Assembly (NCBI GenBank): GCA_963713545.1
Contig: CAVQME010000007.1
Span: 19,535 to 83,534, forward strand
Direction: 5' to 3'
From: CAVPLM01 sp963713545
GTDB taxonomy: Bacteria > Actinomycetota > Thermoleophilia > RBG-16-64-13
Length of the DNA: 64,000 nucleotides
This document shows positions 16,652-25,079 of the stretch, one piece after another (the stretch's first letter is position 1; every line of letters starts with the position of its first letter). The notes below the pieces were generated by a model. It was not told where the DNA came from, made no database searches, and worked only from the letters and a program-made list of their open reading frames with translations. The translations under genes were made by a program, and so were the position numbers.

Positions 16652-18279
16652 TGAGCCCGGAACCGTCCGGCTTCGATTCGAGCGACCCCGCCCCGGTCCG
16701 AGCAAAGAGCCGGCCCCGCGGTCTGCACCGCTATAGGCGCGCTCTTCAGATCCTCTTCCTTGTCATCTTCCTGGTGCTCTTGACCCTGACCTTCTGGCCG
16801 TTGGGCAGCATCTTCCTCAGCAGCTTCCTGCTCGCTGACCCCCTGCTGGCCATCAACTCGGTTGTGAGTGGGGTGATCCGGTGGGAGTTCCTGCTGGCGA
16901 TCCCCGTGCTGGTGAGCCCGCTGTTCCTCGGCCGGGCCTTCTGCGGATACGTATGTCCCATGGGGTTCATGGTGGAGTTGTTCGGACCGAGGCGCGAGCG
17001 CCATCCGGGGCCGCGAGCCCGCACGGTCCTGCGCAAGATGCCGCTGTTCGTGCTGGTCGTGGTGCTCTTCCTGATCCTGTTCGGGAGCGCGGTCTTCCTC
17101 GTGCTCGACCCGCTCTCCCTGTTCACCCGATCGGCGACTACCCTCCTCTATCCCGCCGTCGATCGCGGGTTGCGGCTGGTGGGTGACGCCGCCTACGAGA
17201 TCCCGCCGCTGCAGGGAGCCGTCGACAGGGTCACCGAGGTCCTCACCGGTCGGCTGGTCTTCACCAACGGCCTCGCCTACAAGCTGCAACTGGTCATGCT
17301 GGCCATGTTCGTGGGCATCCTCGCCATCTCGTTCGTAGAGCGCCGTCTTTGGTGCCGCCATCTCTGCCCCCTCGGCGCTCTGCTCGGTCTGGTCGGTCGC
17401 GCCGCCATCTACGGACGGGTGGTCGACGAGCGCGCCTGCTCCACATGCGAAGCCTGCGTGGCCACATGCCCCATGGATGCCGTCCGAGACGGTGGTTCCT
17501 CCACCGATTGCTCGCGTTGCCAGCTGGGGCTCGAATGCGCGGATGCCTGCTCCAAAGGAGCCATCCATTGGGGACGCAGACCCCGCAAGCAGCACGAATA
17601 CGACCCCAGCCGGCGCGCTCTGCTGAAGGCCGGGGGGCTGGCGTTCATCGGGAGCTTCTTTCTCTTCACTGGACTGGGCCGCATCCAGCGAAACGTTTTC
17701 CTTATCCGGCCGCCCGGGGCGCGGGGCGAGTTGGATTTCATGGCTACCTGTGCCCGCTGCGCTCAGTGCATGAAGGGTTGTCCCACCAACGTGATCCAAC
17801 CGGCGGTCTTCGACGCTGGTCTCGAAGGCTTCTTCACCCCGCAGATGGACTATCGGCGCGGCTACTGCGAATGGAGCTGCAATGAGTGCGGCAAGGTCTG
17901 CCCCACCCAGGCCATCCACGAGCTATCGTTGGAGGAGAAGCAGCTCAAGGTGATCGGCCGCGCCTATATCGACCGGAGCACGTGCATACCGTGGGCCGAA
18001 GGACGGGACTGCCTAGTGTGCCAGGAGCTATGCCCCACCCCTGAGAAGGCGATAGTCTTCGAAACCGGGGGCAATGACCAGGGGTCCGGCGCCGGCCAAG
18101 GTCAGGGCGCCGGCCAAGGTCAGGGCGCCGGCAGCGGTCCGCACGCTGGGGTCAAGCTACCCTACGTGGTCCCCGAGCGCTGCATCGGTTGCGGGATCTG
18201 CCAGTACTACTGCCCGGTCGCCAATGAGGTTGCCATCAGGGTGCGGTCGGTCGAGCAGACGGGACTACTCTCGCGGTAG
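16651..18279 (+). CDS. Membrane polyferredoxin (NapH/CcoG-like 4Fe-4S protein)
   Basis: A 542-residue protein starting in a TGATG overlap with the DUF362 gene. The N-terminal half has about four to five transmembrane helices and the CGYVCPMGF and CRHLCPLGAL motifs of the NapH/MauN family. Four further cysteine groups follow (CSTCEACVATCPMDAV, CARCAQCMKGCPTNV, CNECGKVCPTQAI, CIGCGICQYYCPV), giving at least five possible [4Fe-4S] sites, plus CLVCQELCP. Such proteins carry electrons across or along the membrane. A Gly/Gln/Ala-rich loop near residue 480 is encoded by a tandem 18-base repeat. With the DUF362 lipoprotein it forms a two-gene redox unit whose electron acceptor is unknown. Confidence 0.9.
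   Translation: MSPEPSGFDSSDPAPVRAKSRPRGLHRYRRALQILFLVIFLVLLTLTFWPLGSIFLSSFLLADPLLAINSVVSGVIRWEFLLAIPVLVSPLFLGRAFCGYVCPMGFMVELFGPRRERHPGPRARTVLRKMPLFVLVVVLFLILFGSAVFLVLDPLSLFTRSATTLLYPAVDRGLRLVGDAAYEIPPLQGAVDRVTEVLTGRLVFTNGLAYKLQLVMLAMFVGILAISFVERRLWCRHLCPLGALLGLVGRAAIYGRVVDERACSTCEACVATCPMDAVRDGGSSTDCSRCQLGLECADACSKGAIHWGRRPRKQHEYDPSRRALLKAGGLAFIGSFFLFTGLGRIQRNVFLIRPPGARGELDFMATCARCAQCMKGCPTNVIQPAVFDAGLEGFFTPQMDYRRGYCEWSCNECGKVCPTQAIHELSLEEKQLKVIGRAYIDRSTCIPWAEGRDCLVCQELCPTPEKAIVFETGGNDQGSGAGQGQGAGQGQGAGSGPHAGVKLPYVVPERCIGCGICQYYCPVANEVAIRVRSVEQTGLLSR
18088..18132 (+). repeat. 18-bp tandem repeat inside the polyferredoxin gene
   Basis: GGCGCCGGCCAAGGTCAG occurs at 18088-18105 and 18106-18123, followed by a half copy to 18132. 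It encodes repeated Gly-Ala-Gly-Gln-Gly-Gln in a linker between Fe-S motifs and is in frame, so length changes would not disrupt the protein. Confidence 0.9.
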
Positions 18280-18351
18280 AACGAACCGATACGGGACACG
18301 CGATAAAGGACATGCGACAAAGCGACGTGACTTCACAGCACGGTGCCAGCC

Positions 18352-19644
18352 ATGCCGGCTGACTGGCCCTTTCCCCCGCCCGTCACGCCGATGGAGGCGG
18401 AGGTAGCCGTTGAGCTACCTCCGCCTCCGGGCTGGGCCTACGAGCCCAAATGGGACGGTTTCCGTGTTGTCATGTGGAGCGGGACCCATTGCGAGGGTGT
18501 CGTGCCCAGCGCCCCGGGGCTCGACCCCGGCCCCGGCGACGGTGGCGCCGCCGATTCGGGCGCCTCAGCCGGGGACGCCCGGGCCACGGGTGGCCCCCGC
18601 CTCGATAGCCGGAACGCCAAGCCTCTTCTCCGCTATTTTCCCGAGTTGGAGACTGCCCTTGCCTGCCTCCCCTCTGGGACTGTGGCCGACGGCGAGGTCG
18701 TCGTCATCGTGGGGGGCAAGCTGGATTTTGACGCCCTGCAGAACCGCATCCATCCTGCCGAGAGCCGTGTCCGAAGACTGGCGGAAGACACGCCTGCCCA
18801 CCTGGCTCTCTTCGACCTGCTCGCCCTGCGGGGCGAGGACCTCCGCTCGCGGCCGTTCCGAGAACGTCGGGCCAAGCTGGAGGAACTGGGGGCGATCTTG
18901 GAGGCGGGCTCCGGTCCGCCCGCGGCCGTCGCGGTCGGTTCGGGCCCCACGGCGGCGGCCGACGCCGGCCTGGCGGCCGGCCAGATCGCCTTCCGCGGCG
19001 CCGACGGTCCCCCTGGCCTCGCCTCCGCATGGCTCCTCTCGCCCAGCACCACCGACGTGGGACTCGCCCGTCGATGGTTCGACGACTTCGAGTCGGCCGG
19101 TTTCGACGGCATCGTGGCCAAGGCGCTCGACCACCCGTACGCGGAGGGTGCGCGGGAGATGATCAAGGTCAAGCATCGCCGCACCGTGGACTGCGTGGTG
19201 GGTGGATACCGGCTGCACAGGGACGGAAAGCGGGTCGGCTCCATTCTGCTGGGCCTCTACAACCCGGAAGGCGAGCTACATTTCATCGGCCACTGCTCGT
19301 CGTTCAGCGAGGCCCAGGCGGCCGCGCTGTTGGAGGCGCTGGTTTCTCTCCAGCCGAAGCCCGGCGACCCCGTCGCCGCAGGCTTCGGTGAGCACGCCCG
19401 CCGCCCCGGCGCCGCCAGCCGCTGGACGGGCGAGAAAGACCTCGATTTCGTCCCCGTCCGGCCGATCCTGGTGGTCGAAGTCAGCTACGACCAACTGACC
19501 GGCGACCGCTTCCGGCACGCGACTCGTTTCGAGCGGTGGCGCCCCGACAAAGATCCCCGCGACTGCACCATGGACCAACTGGAGCGCCCGAAGGGACCGG
19601 CCCCCATCGAGGCGCTGCGACTGGCCCGGCAGCAGGCACGCTAG
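18352..19644 (+). CDS. ATP-dependent DNA ligase
   Basis: A 430-residue ligase with the adenylation motif EPKWDGFR (Lys33), the DGEVVV, FDLLAL and DGIVAK motifs and a C-terminal OB-fold region ending in a FERWRPDKDP motif typical of LigC/LigD ligase domains. The polymerase and nuclease domains of multidomain LigD are absent. GTG at 18343 is an alternative start; no ribosome-binding site distinguishes them. Gly/Ala/Pro-rich insertions occur near residues 55-80 and 185-210. The Ku gene lies 4.5 kb away on the other strand; the two together could seal double-strand breaks by end joining. It could equally serve excision repair like mycobacterial LigC. Confidence 0.9.
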   Translation: MPADWPFPPPVTPMEAEVAVELPPPPGWAYEPKWDGFRVVMWSGTHCEGVVPSAPGLDPGPGDGGAADSGASAGDARATGGPRLDSRNAKPLLRYFPELETALACLPSGTVADGEVVVIVGGKLDFDALQNRIHPAESRVRRLAEDTPAHLALFDLLALRGEDLRSRPFRERRAKLEELGAILEAGSGPPAAVAVGSGPTAAADAGLAAGQIAFRGADGPPGLASAWLLSPSTTDVGLARRWFDDFESAGFDGIVAKALDHPYAEGAREMIKVKHRRTVDCVVGGYRLHRDGKRVGSILLGLYNPEGELHFIGHCSSFSEAQAAALLEALVSLQPKPGDPVAAGFGEHARRPGAASRWTGEKDLDFVPVRPILVVEVSYDQLTGDRFRHATRFERWRPDKDPRDCTMDQLERPKGPAPIEALRLARQQAR

Positions 19645-19743
19645 GCTGGCGCACCGCCGCGCTTGGCCGTGCCCTTTCCGCCCTCCTCAAAGGGCCATCC
19701 CTGCTTGAGTGCGCAACGCTTTCCGCCGATAAACCATCAAGAT

Positions 19744-20802
19744 ATGAGCGCGCTCGACATCATACTGGCCGTCATCGCCCTGGAACTGGTCACGCTGCTG
19801 TGTCTGTTCATCGGCCTGGTGACCATGCACGTGCGTAGTTCAGGCGCCAAGGTCCGCCGGATGAGGCGGCTGTGGACGCGTCTTCTGCCTGAGTCGTTGG
19901 AAGGAAAGCGCAAGCCCACGGCGCGCATCAAGGAGACCCTGCAGTCCGATGGCAGCTTCCGCATGTTCCACCAGTTCCTTGACGAGCAGTTGCGCGAGCA
20001 GCGCAACGGTAGCCCTCTTCGCTTCCGGCACCTGAGTCGCGCCGTGGGTCTCACCCAGCGGCTTCAGCGGCAGTTGACCGAGTCGAGCGACCAGCTGGAG
20101 CGAGCGGCGGCGGCCAAGACCTTGGGACACCTCCGGGAGAAGATATCCCGAGAGGCGGTGGCCGAACTCCTGAATTCCAAGGACGACGCGGTCGTGCTCG
20201 CTGCGGGATACGCCTCCGCCTCGTTCCGCGATCCCAAGTTCTTCCTGCCGGTCTTCCGTGCCGTGTACCAGCGGACGCGCATCACTCTTCACGGCATCGC
20301 CGAGCTGCTCTGCCGGTTCGAAGAAGGGGTCTGCCCGGTCATCCACAAGCTCCTCGACAAGGTGATCGACCAGTACGTGCATGGCAAACCGCCGGGGTCG
20401 ATCGATCCCGGGAAGGCGGTCGACCGTGACGATCAGGCGGCACAGGTGGTCATGATCGACCTCCTCGCGTTCTTCGCCTATCGGCCGGCTGCGGGAAGCC
20501 TTCTCCGGCTCCTGGAGCTCTCGGAGCACGACGAGGTGCTGATTCACATCGTCAAGGCGCTCGCCAAGATAGGCGACGCCGCCGCCATCCCCACGTTGAG
20601 TGACCTGCTCGCCCATCCCAACTGGGTGGTGCGCAGCCAGACCGTCCAGGCGCTGGCGGCCCTCGAGGCGGTGGAGGCAGCTCCTTTGGTGCATGCCCTG
20701 CTCGAGGACGACGATCTTCGGGTGCGGGTCTACGCTCAGAAGGCTCTGTGCTCCCTGGAGGCTGTCGAACGCCAGGCTGTCAGGGAAGAGGCCTACGCAT
20801 GA
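19744..20802 (+). CDS. HEAT-repeat protein with N-terminal membrane helix
   Basis: A 352-residue protein starting at MSALDIIL; upstream in-frame residues look noncoding. One transmembrane helix (about residues 4-28) anchors it with the bulk in the cytoplasm (basic residues follow). HEAT repeats are visible near residues 110-160 and 245-345 (HDEVLIHIVKALAKIGDAAA, NWVVRSQTVQALAALEAVEA, DLRVRVYAQKALCSLE). Its stop overlaps the glycosyltransferase ATG as ATGA, so the two are translationally coupled. By position it is probably a scaffold or regulator of polysaccharide synthesis; this pairing is known in other bacteria but the mechanism is not described to my knowledge. Confidence 0.85.
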   Translation: MSALDIILAVIALELVTLLCLFIGLVTMHVRSSGAKVRRMRRLWTRLLPESLEGKRKPTARIKETLQSDGSFRMFHQFLDEQLREQRNGSPLRFRHLSRAVGLTQRLQRQLTESSDQLERAAAAKTLGHLREKISREAVAELLNSKDDAVVLAAGYASASFRDPKFFLPVFRAVYQRTRITLHGIAELLCRFEEGVCPVIHKLLDKVIDQYVHGKPPGSIDPGKAVDRDDQAAQVVMIDLLAFFAYRPAAGSLLRLLELSEHDEVLIHIVKALAKIGDAAAIPTLSDLLAHPNWVVRSQTVQALAALEAVEAAPLVHALLEDDDLRVRVYAQKALCSLEAVERQAVREEAYA

Positions 20803-22190
20803 AAGACGTGCTCTACTTCCTCAACCTGCTGTTCCTGGCGTATTTCGTTTTCCTCAATGGTTTCTATCTCTGCCTGATCGTGATCTCGGCCCAGACGGTG
20901 AGACGCTACGCCCGAGTGAGCGCGATGACCGAATACGACGGGATCTTCGGGACTACCTTCTACAAGCCGGTGAGCGTGATCGTCCCCGCTCACAACGAAG
21001 AGGGGACCATCGTCCACACCGTGTCCTCGGCCCTGGCCGTGCGCTACCCCGAACTGGAGGTGGTGGCGGTCAACGACGGCTCCACCGACGGCACCATGCA
21101 GGCCCTCATCGACGCGTTCGACCTCGTCCCCTCCCCAGGAGCTATCAATTGCGATATCCGCTGTGCTCCAGTCCGCGGCCTCTATGAATCCATGACCTAT
21201 CCTGGCCTGCGCGTGGTCGACAAGGACCAAGGGGGCAAGGCCGACGCACTCAACGCGGGCATCAACGCGAGCTCGTTCCCGCTGGTCTGCAACATCGACG
21301 CCGACTCCATCATCGACGTGCAGTCCATGGTCCAGATCACCCGCCCTTTCCTGGAGGATCACCAGGTGGTCGCCGTCGGGGGAGTGGTCATGCCGGCGAA
21401 CGACTGCGAGATCGAGAATGGTGAGGTGAAGAAGGTCAAGCTCGCCCGCCGTAGCCTGGCCCGGTTCCAGGTGGTCGAGTATCTGCGGGCGTTCCTGTTT
21501 GGACGCATCGGTTGGGCGCGGCTGAACAGCCTCATGATCATCTCGGGCGCGTTCGCCATCTTCAGGCGGACGGCGCTGGTGGAAGTGGGCGGCTATAGTA
21601 CCGACACGGTAGGCGAGGACATGGAGCTCATCCTGCGCATGCACCGGGTTTTCTTCGACAAGAAGAGGAACTACCGCATCCTGTTCCTCCCCGATCCGAT
21701 CTGCTGGACCCAGGTGCCGGAGGACCTCAAGAGTCTAGGCACCCAGCGGCGACGTTGGCAGCGGGGACTCGCTGAGAGCCTCGTGAAGAACCGCCAGCTC
21801 TGCTTGAACCCGCGGTACGGCGGCGTCGGCATGCTCGGCTACCCGTTCTTCATATTCTGCGAGCTGCTCAGCCCCGCGATCGAGCTCGCCGGCTACTTCA
21901 TCGTCGCGACAGCCATAATCGCCCACGCCATAGACTGGCGGCTGGCGCTCGCCTACCTGGCCTGCGCTATGCTTCTGGGCACCATCCTCTCAATGTCCTC
22001 CTTGCTGCTGGAGGCTATGGCTTTCCGCAAGTACCCGAGACTGCGAGATACCCTGATCCTCTCGGGATATGCCTTCCTGGAGAGCTTCGGATATCGTCAG
22101 CTCCACAGCTTCTGGCGCTGCCGCGGGCTGGCCGACTTCTTCACGAAACGCGCCTCCACGTGGGGGCAGCCGGTAAGAAAGGCGTTCTAG
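20799..22190 (+). CDS. Membrane family 2 glycosyltransferase (processive type)
   Basis: A 463-residue GT2 enzyme resembling poly-N-acetylglucosamine or hyaluronan-type synthases. One N-terminal helix precedes the catalytic domain; the motifs are VNDGSTDGT, NIDADS (DxD), GEDMELILRMHR (ED, catalytic base) and QRRRWQRGL (QxxRW, the processive-enzyme signature). About four helices close the protein. It would polymerise an activated sugar and thread the chain through the membrane. No deacetylase or export partner is nearby, so the polymer is unknown. Coupled by a four-base overlap to the HEAT-repeat membrane protein upstream. Confidence 0.9.
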   Translation: MKDVLYFLNLLFLAYFVFLNGFYLCLIVISAQTVRRYARVSAMTEYDGIFGTTFYKPVSVIVPAHNEEGTIVHTVSSALAVRYPELEVVAVNDGSTDGTMQALIDAFDLVPSPGAINCDIRCAPVRGLYESMTYPGLRVVDKDQGGKADALNAGINASSFPLVCNIDADSIIDVQSMVQITRPFLEDHQVVAVGGVVMPANDCEIENGEVKKVKLARRSLARFQVVEYLRAFLFGRIGWARLNSLMIISGAFAIFRRTALVEVGGYSTDTVGEDMELILRMHRVFFDKKRNYRILFLPDPICWTQVPEDLKSLGTQRRRWQRGLAESLVKNRQLCLNPRYGGVGMLGYPFFIFCELLSPAIELAGYFIVATAIIAHAIDWRLALAYLACAMLLGTILSMSSLLLEAMAFRKYPRLRDTLILSGYAFLESFGYRQLHSFWRCRGLADFFTKRASTWGQPVRKAF

Positions 22191-22245
22191 AGCGTCGCCG
22201 CGGGGGGCTTGCTCCGCGCAAGACTGGGCAAGCCGCGCCAGTCGA

Positions 22246-22572
22246 TCAATCGAAGTGCAGCACCCCCAGGGCAAGAAGCCACCACCAGGCGTCGACGAGC
22301 ACATAGAAGACTGTGATCGCCGCCGCTCCGGCCCAGTCGCGTCGCACAGCCAAGGCAACCGCGAACCCGATCCACAGGGCCGCGGCAAGCGCTACCGCGG
22401 CACGGAAGCCGTCCAAACTCCCCCACACGAAGCTGAGCCAGAACCCCACGAAGTACGTGAGCGCTAACGGGAGGATGATCCCGAGATAGCGGAGCGCCAG
22501 GTTGGTCCTTCGTCCCGGGGCCGGAGGCTCCTTCTGCACCGGAGATGGTGCGTCTACCATGCGGTCGTCCAC
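22246..22572 (-). CDS. Small membrane protein, unknown function
   Basis: A 108-residue ORF with a Pro/charged N-terminus and three predicted transmembrane helices (LGIILPLALTYFVGFWLSFVW, AAVALAAALWIGFAVALAV, AAITVFYVLVDAWWWLLAL). ATG 22560 is an alternative start. The hydrophobic pattern and lack of an overlapping gene support a real protein; I recognise no family. It is convergent with the glycosyltransferase and divergent from the HIT gene. Confidence 0.6.
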   Translation of the reverse strand: MDDRMVDAPSPVQKEPPAPGRRTNLALRYLGIILPLALTYFVGFWLSFVWGSLDGFRAAVALAAALWIGFAVALAVRRDWAGAAAITVFYVLVDAWWWLLALGVLHFD

Positions 22573-22604
22573 CGAGACACCTCAGCTTCGATTCCTCACC
22601 CGCG

Positions 22605-22620
22605 GCTCAGTATACTGAGC
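22605..22620 (+). promoter_or_regulatory. Perfect 16-bp palindrome GCTCAGTATACTGAGC overlapping a -10-like TATACT
   Basis: The palindrome lies in the 135-base divergent region between the small membrane protein and the HIT gene. TATACT at 22611-22616 would be a -10 element for the plus strand, so a dimeric repressor binding here could block the promoter. No -35 match is convincing. Confidence 0.45.
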
Positions 22621-22707
22621 GTGCCGAAGCATCGAGCGTCACAGCTCCAGGTGCGCTCGGTCGGCGTGTGTCTTTTCTGGCTCGAGAATGTCCGAGGTTA
22701 CGGGGCG

Positions 22708-23151
22708 ATGCCGGACACCTGTCTCTTCTGCAGAATGATCCAAGGCGATATAGCCACCCCGGTGGTCTACGAGAGTGAGGTGGCCTTTGCCTTCCTCGAC
22801 CACCGGCCGCTCTTCCCCGGGCACTGCCTGGTGCTGCCTCGGCGCCATATCGAGACCCTCCCCGCGATGCCGCCCGAGTTGCTCGGCCCTTTCTTCGCGG
22901 AGGTCCAGCTTGTCACCCGCGCCGTCGAGGCTGCAACGGAGGCGCAGGGCTCGTTCGTCGCCATGAACAATCGCATCAGCCAAAGCGTGCCTCACCTGCA
23001 CGTGCACGTGGTCCCGCGCAACCGAGGCGACGGCCTCAAGGGCTTCTTCTGGCCTCGAACACGCTATGCGAGCGACGAAGAGACCGAAAGGGTGCGGACC
23101 TTGGTCGAAGCCAGCATACGGGCAGTCATCGGCACAGGAGGCCCGGCGTGA
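22708..23151 (+). CDS. HIT family nucleotide hydrolase/transferase
   Basis: A 147-residue histidine-triad protein. MPDTCLFCRMIQGD is the usual N-terminus, with a CxxC pair, so ATG 22708 is chosen (GAGG about ten bases upstream) over the longer frame. The catalytic triad is HLHVHVV at residues 96-102. Members cleave nucleoside phosphoramidates or Ap4A-like dinucleotides in the cytoplasm. It is preceded by a perfect palindrome over a -10-like sequence, suggesting regulation. Confidence 0.93.
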   Translation: MPDTCLFCRMIQGDIATPVVYESEVAFAFLDHRPLFPGHCLVLPRRHIETLPAMPPELLGPFFAEVQLVTRAVEAATEAQGSFVAMNNRISQSVPHLHVHVVPRNRGDGLKGFFWPRTRYASDEETERVRTLVEASIRAVIGTGGPA

Positions 23152-23173
23152 CCGGGATCCCGCCCGGAGGTCG

Positions 23174-23977
23174 CTAGGCGCCGCCGGCCGCCCGCTTCTT
23201 GGCCGCCTCGATGCTCGCCTGTAACGCGGCCATGAAATCCACCACTTCGCCGGGCCGGCCTGCGGCCGGCGCCGGCTCCTCGGCCGGGGCTTCCATGGGC
23301 AGTCCCGCCACCCTCTCGTCGATCAGCGCCAGGAGCGCGTCCCGGTACTCGTCCCGGAACTCCTCGGGCCGCCAGTCGCCCGAGAGCTGCTCTACCAGGC
23401 TCACGGCCATCTCCAATTCTTGCGGGCGGATGCCGGGGTCGGCGTCCATAATCGGGAAGGCGGCCTCGCGGATCTCGTCGGGCCAGTTCATGGTCTCGAG
23501 CACCAACATGCCCGCATAGGGGCGGAGCGTCACCAGATGCTCCTTGGCATGCAGGGCCAGCTTGCCCACCGCCACTTTGCCCGCGTCCTCCATGGCCGTG
23601 CGAAGGAGCTGATAGGGCTTGAGTCCCAGCTCGTCCGGCTCCAGGTAGTAGGGCTTCTGGAAGTAGACAGGATCGACGGCCGCCAGATCGACGAACTGGA
23701 CCAAGTCGATGGTCCGCGAGGAGCGTGCCCGCACCGCCATCAGGTCGTCGTCGGTAAGAGAGACGTACCGTCCTTTTTCGTATTCGAACCCGCGGACGAT
23801 GTGATCGTAGGGTATCTCTTCCCCGCACAGGGAGCACACACGCGTGTACAAGATGCGGCCGCCGTCCTTGTCGTGGAGTTGGTGGAAAGCGACCGTCTTC
23901 TCCTGGATGGCGGGATACAGGCGCACCGGGATCGTGATGAGCCCAAAGGAGATCGCGCCTTTCCAGATCATTTTCAC
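23174..23977 (-). CDS. ku: Ku, non-homologous end-joining DNA-binding protein
   Basis: A 267-residue bacterial Ku. MIWKGAISFGLITIPVRLY is the family's N-terminus; CSLCGEEIPYDHIVRGFEYEKG and KPYYLEPDELGLKPYQLLR are core motifs. GTG 23977 is preceded by GGGAGGGGAG at ideal distance (five bases), better than ATG 23971; the longer frame to 24046 runs into the probable promoter. The C-terminus after residue 230 is an Ala/Pro-rich linker and a Lys-rich tail (EAAKKRAAGG), as in other Ku proteins that recruit the ligase. It binds double-strand ends; the likely partner in the window is the ligase at 18352. Confidence 0.95.
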   Translation of the reverse strand: MKMIWKGAISFGLITIPVRLYPAIQEKTVAFHQLHDKDGGRILYTRVCSLCGEEIPYDHIVRGFEYEKGRYVSLTDDDLMAVRARSSRTIDLVQFVDLAAVDPVYFQKPYYLEPDELGLKPYQLLRTAMEDAGKVAVGKLALHAKEHLVTLRPYAGMLVLETMNWPDEIREAAFPIMDADPGIRPQELEMAVSLVEQLSGDWRPEEFRDEYRDALLALIDERVAGLPMEAPAEEPAPAAGRPGEVVDFMAALQASIEAAKKRAAGGA

Positions 23978-24048
23978 GAAAGCTCCCCTCCCTAGGTCGG
24001 CCGCCGCCCAGCGTTCGGCCCGTTCTCTGATGCCAAGGAACCTCACAG

Positions 24049-24054
24049 ATTATA
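24049..24054 (-). promoter_or_regulatory. -10 element TATAAT for ku
   Basis: A consensus TATAAT reads toward ku, placing the transcript start near 24042 and leaving about 65 bases of leader. No good -35 hexamer is seen. This position argues against the longer Ku start at 24046. Confidence 0.45.
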
Positions 24055-24102
24055 TTCCCGCCGGTTACGAAACCGTATCCAGACGCTAATCCCGGCACAT
24101 TT

Positions 24103-24124
24103 TCGTCCCGGCATACTGGGACGA
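24103..24124. promoter_or_regulatory. Inverted repeat TCGTCCC-N8-GGGACGA
   Basis: Seven-base arms (24103-24109, 24118-24124) lie 45 bases ahead of the PepSY protein gene, in the divergent region with ku. The size and place fit an operator; which regulator would bind is unknown, though the response regulator 1 kb downstream is a candidate. Confidence 0.35.
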
Positions 24125-24168
24125 TCCTAGAACCGACGCTCATTCAGTCACCGAAAGGAGAACCTTTA

Positions 24169-24972
24169 GTGAAACAGTTCCTCAGAAGGAGATGGGTGGT
24201 GCCGGTAGGCGCGCTCGTTCTCACACTCGCGATCGGGTCTGCCGCTTTCGCCGCCACCGGATCGACCACCGCTGCCTCGACCACCGGGACCACGGCCGCG
24301 ACTTCGTCAGGCCAGAGCGACGGTACGGGGGATGACTCTGGCCGCTTCGGCCGCGGCATGGGCGGTCAGCGGAGCGATGAGACAGCCCTGACCGGCGACA
24401 CCCTCACTCAGGCCCAAACGGCCGCGCTCGCCGCGGTAGGCAGCGACGCCACCGTCGTGCGGACCGAGACCGATGCCGACGGCAACGCCGCCTACGAAGT
24501 GCACGTGAAGAAGGCCGACGGCACCATGGTCACGGTCTACCTGGACGAGTCCTTCAAAGTGGTGAAAACCGAGGAAGGGCCCGCTGGCGGCCGGCACAGC
24601 GCAGGAGGTCCTGAAGGCCAGCGGAGCGATGAGACAGCCCTGACCGGCGACACCCTCACTCAGGCCCAAACGGCCGCGCTCGCCGCGGTAGGCAGCGACG
24701 CCACCGTCATGCGGGCCGAGACCGATGCCGACGGCAACGCCGCCTACGAAGTGCACGTGAAGAAGGCCGACGGTACCATGGTCACGGTCTACCTGGACGA
24801 GTCCTTCAAAGTGGTGAAGACCGAGGAAGGGCGCATGGGCATGGGTGGCCGGCATGGCGGCGACTGCGATGGCGACCTCGATCAAGATCAGACCCAGGAC
24901 CGCGACCGCAGCCGGGACGGCTCCGGTACCGCCTCCCCCTCGACCACCTCGACTTCGAGCAACATCAGCTAG
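24169..24972 (+). CDS. Secreted protein with two near-identical PepSY-like repeats
   Basis: A 267-residue exported protein. AGGAG at 24156-24160 supports the GTG start. A signal peptide ends at AFA (about residue 28), then a Thr/Ser/Gly linker. Two PepSY-like units (SDETALTGDTLTQAQTAAL..VVKTEEG) are encoded by 214-base copies that differ at only four positions, showing recent duplication or gene conversion. The C-terminus is Asp/Gln/Arg-rich (GDCDGDLDQDQTQDRD). A two-component system follows, a common arrangement for PepSY proteins, which are thought to modulate sensors or bind ligands or metals outside the cell. The acidic tail matches an acidic stretch in the sensor kinase. Confidence 0.85.
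   Translation: MKQFLRRRWVVPVGALVLTLAIGSAAFAATGSTTAASTTGTTAATSSGQSDGTGDDSGRFGRGMGGQRSDETALTGDTLTQAQTAALAAVGSDATVVRTETDADGNAAYEVHVKKADGTMVTVYLDESFKVVKTEEGPAGGRHSAGGPEGQRSDETALTGDTLTQAQTAALAAVGSDATVMRAETDADGNAAYEVHVKKADGTMVTVYLDESFKVVKTEEGRMGMGGRHGGDCDGDLDQDQTQDRDRSRDGSGTASPSTTSTSSNIS
24367..24832 (+). repeat. Direct repeat: two 214-bp copies, period 252 bp
   Basis: Copies at 24367-24580 and 24619-24832 differ at four bases (two in the VVRTE/VMRAE codons, two synonymous). They encode the tandem PepSY-like units. The 38-base spacer between copies is not repeated. Confidence 0.95.
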
Positions 24973-25004
24973 CCAAGACAGCCGACCCTCCAGTTCCCTC
25001 GTCC

Positions 25005-25036
25005 GCCCGGCCGGGCTCCTCGGAGCCCGGCCGGGC
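25005..25036 (+). terminator. GC-rich hairpin between PepSY gene and response regulator
   Basis: A perfect 14-pair stem (GCCCGGCCGGGCTC with its complement, 25005-25018 and 25023-25036) with a four-base loop. There is no T-run after it, so it may attenuate rather than fully stop transcription into the two-component genes. Confidence 0.6.
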
Positions 25037-25079
25037 CCTTGACTCAACTGGGCCGGAGAGGCGTGGTAACCTCGCGAAC

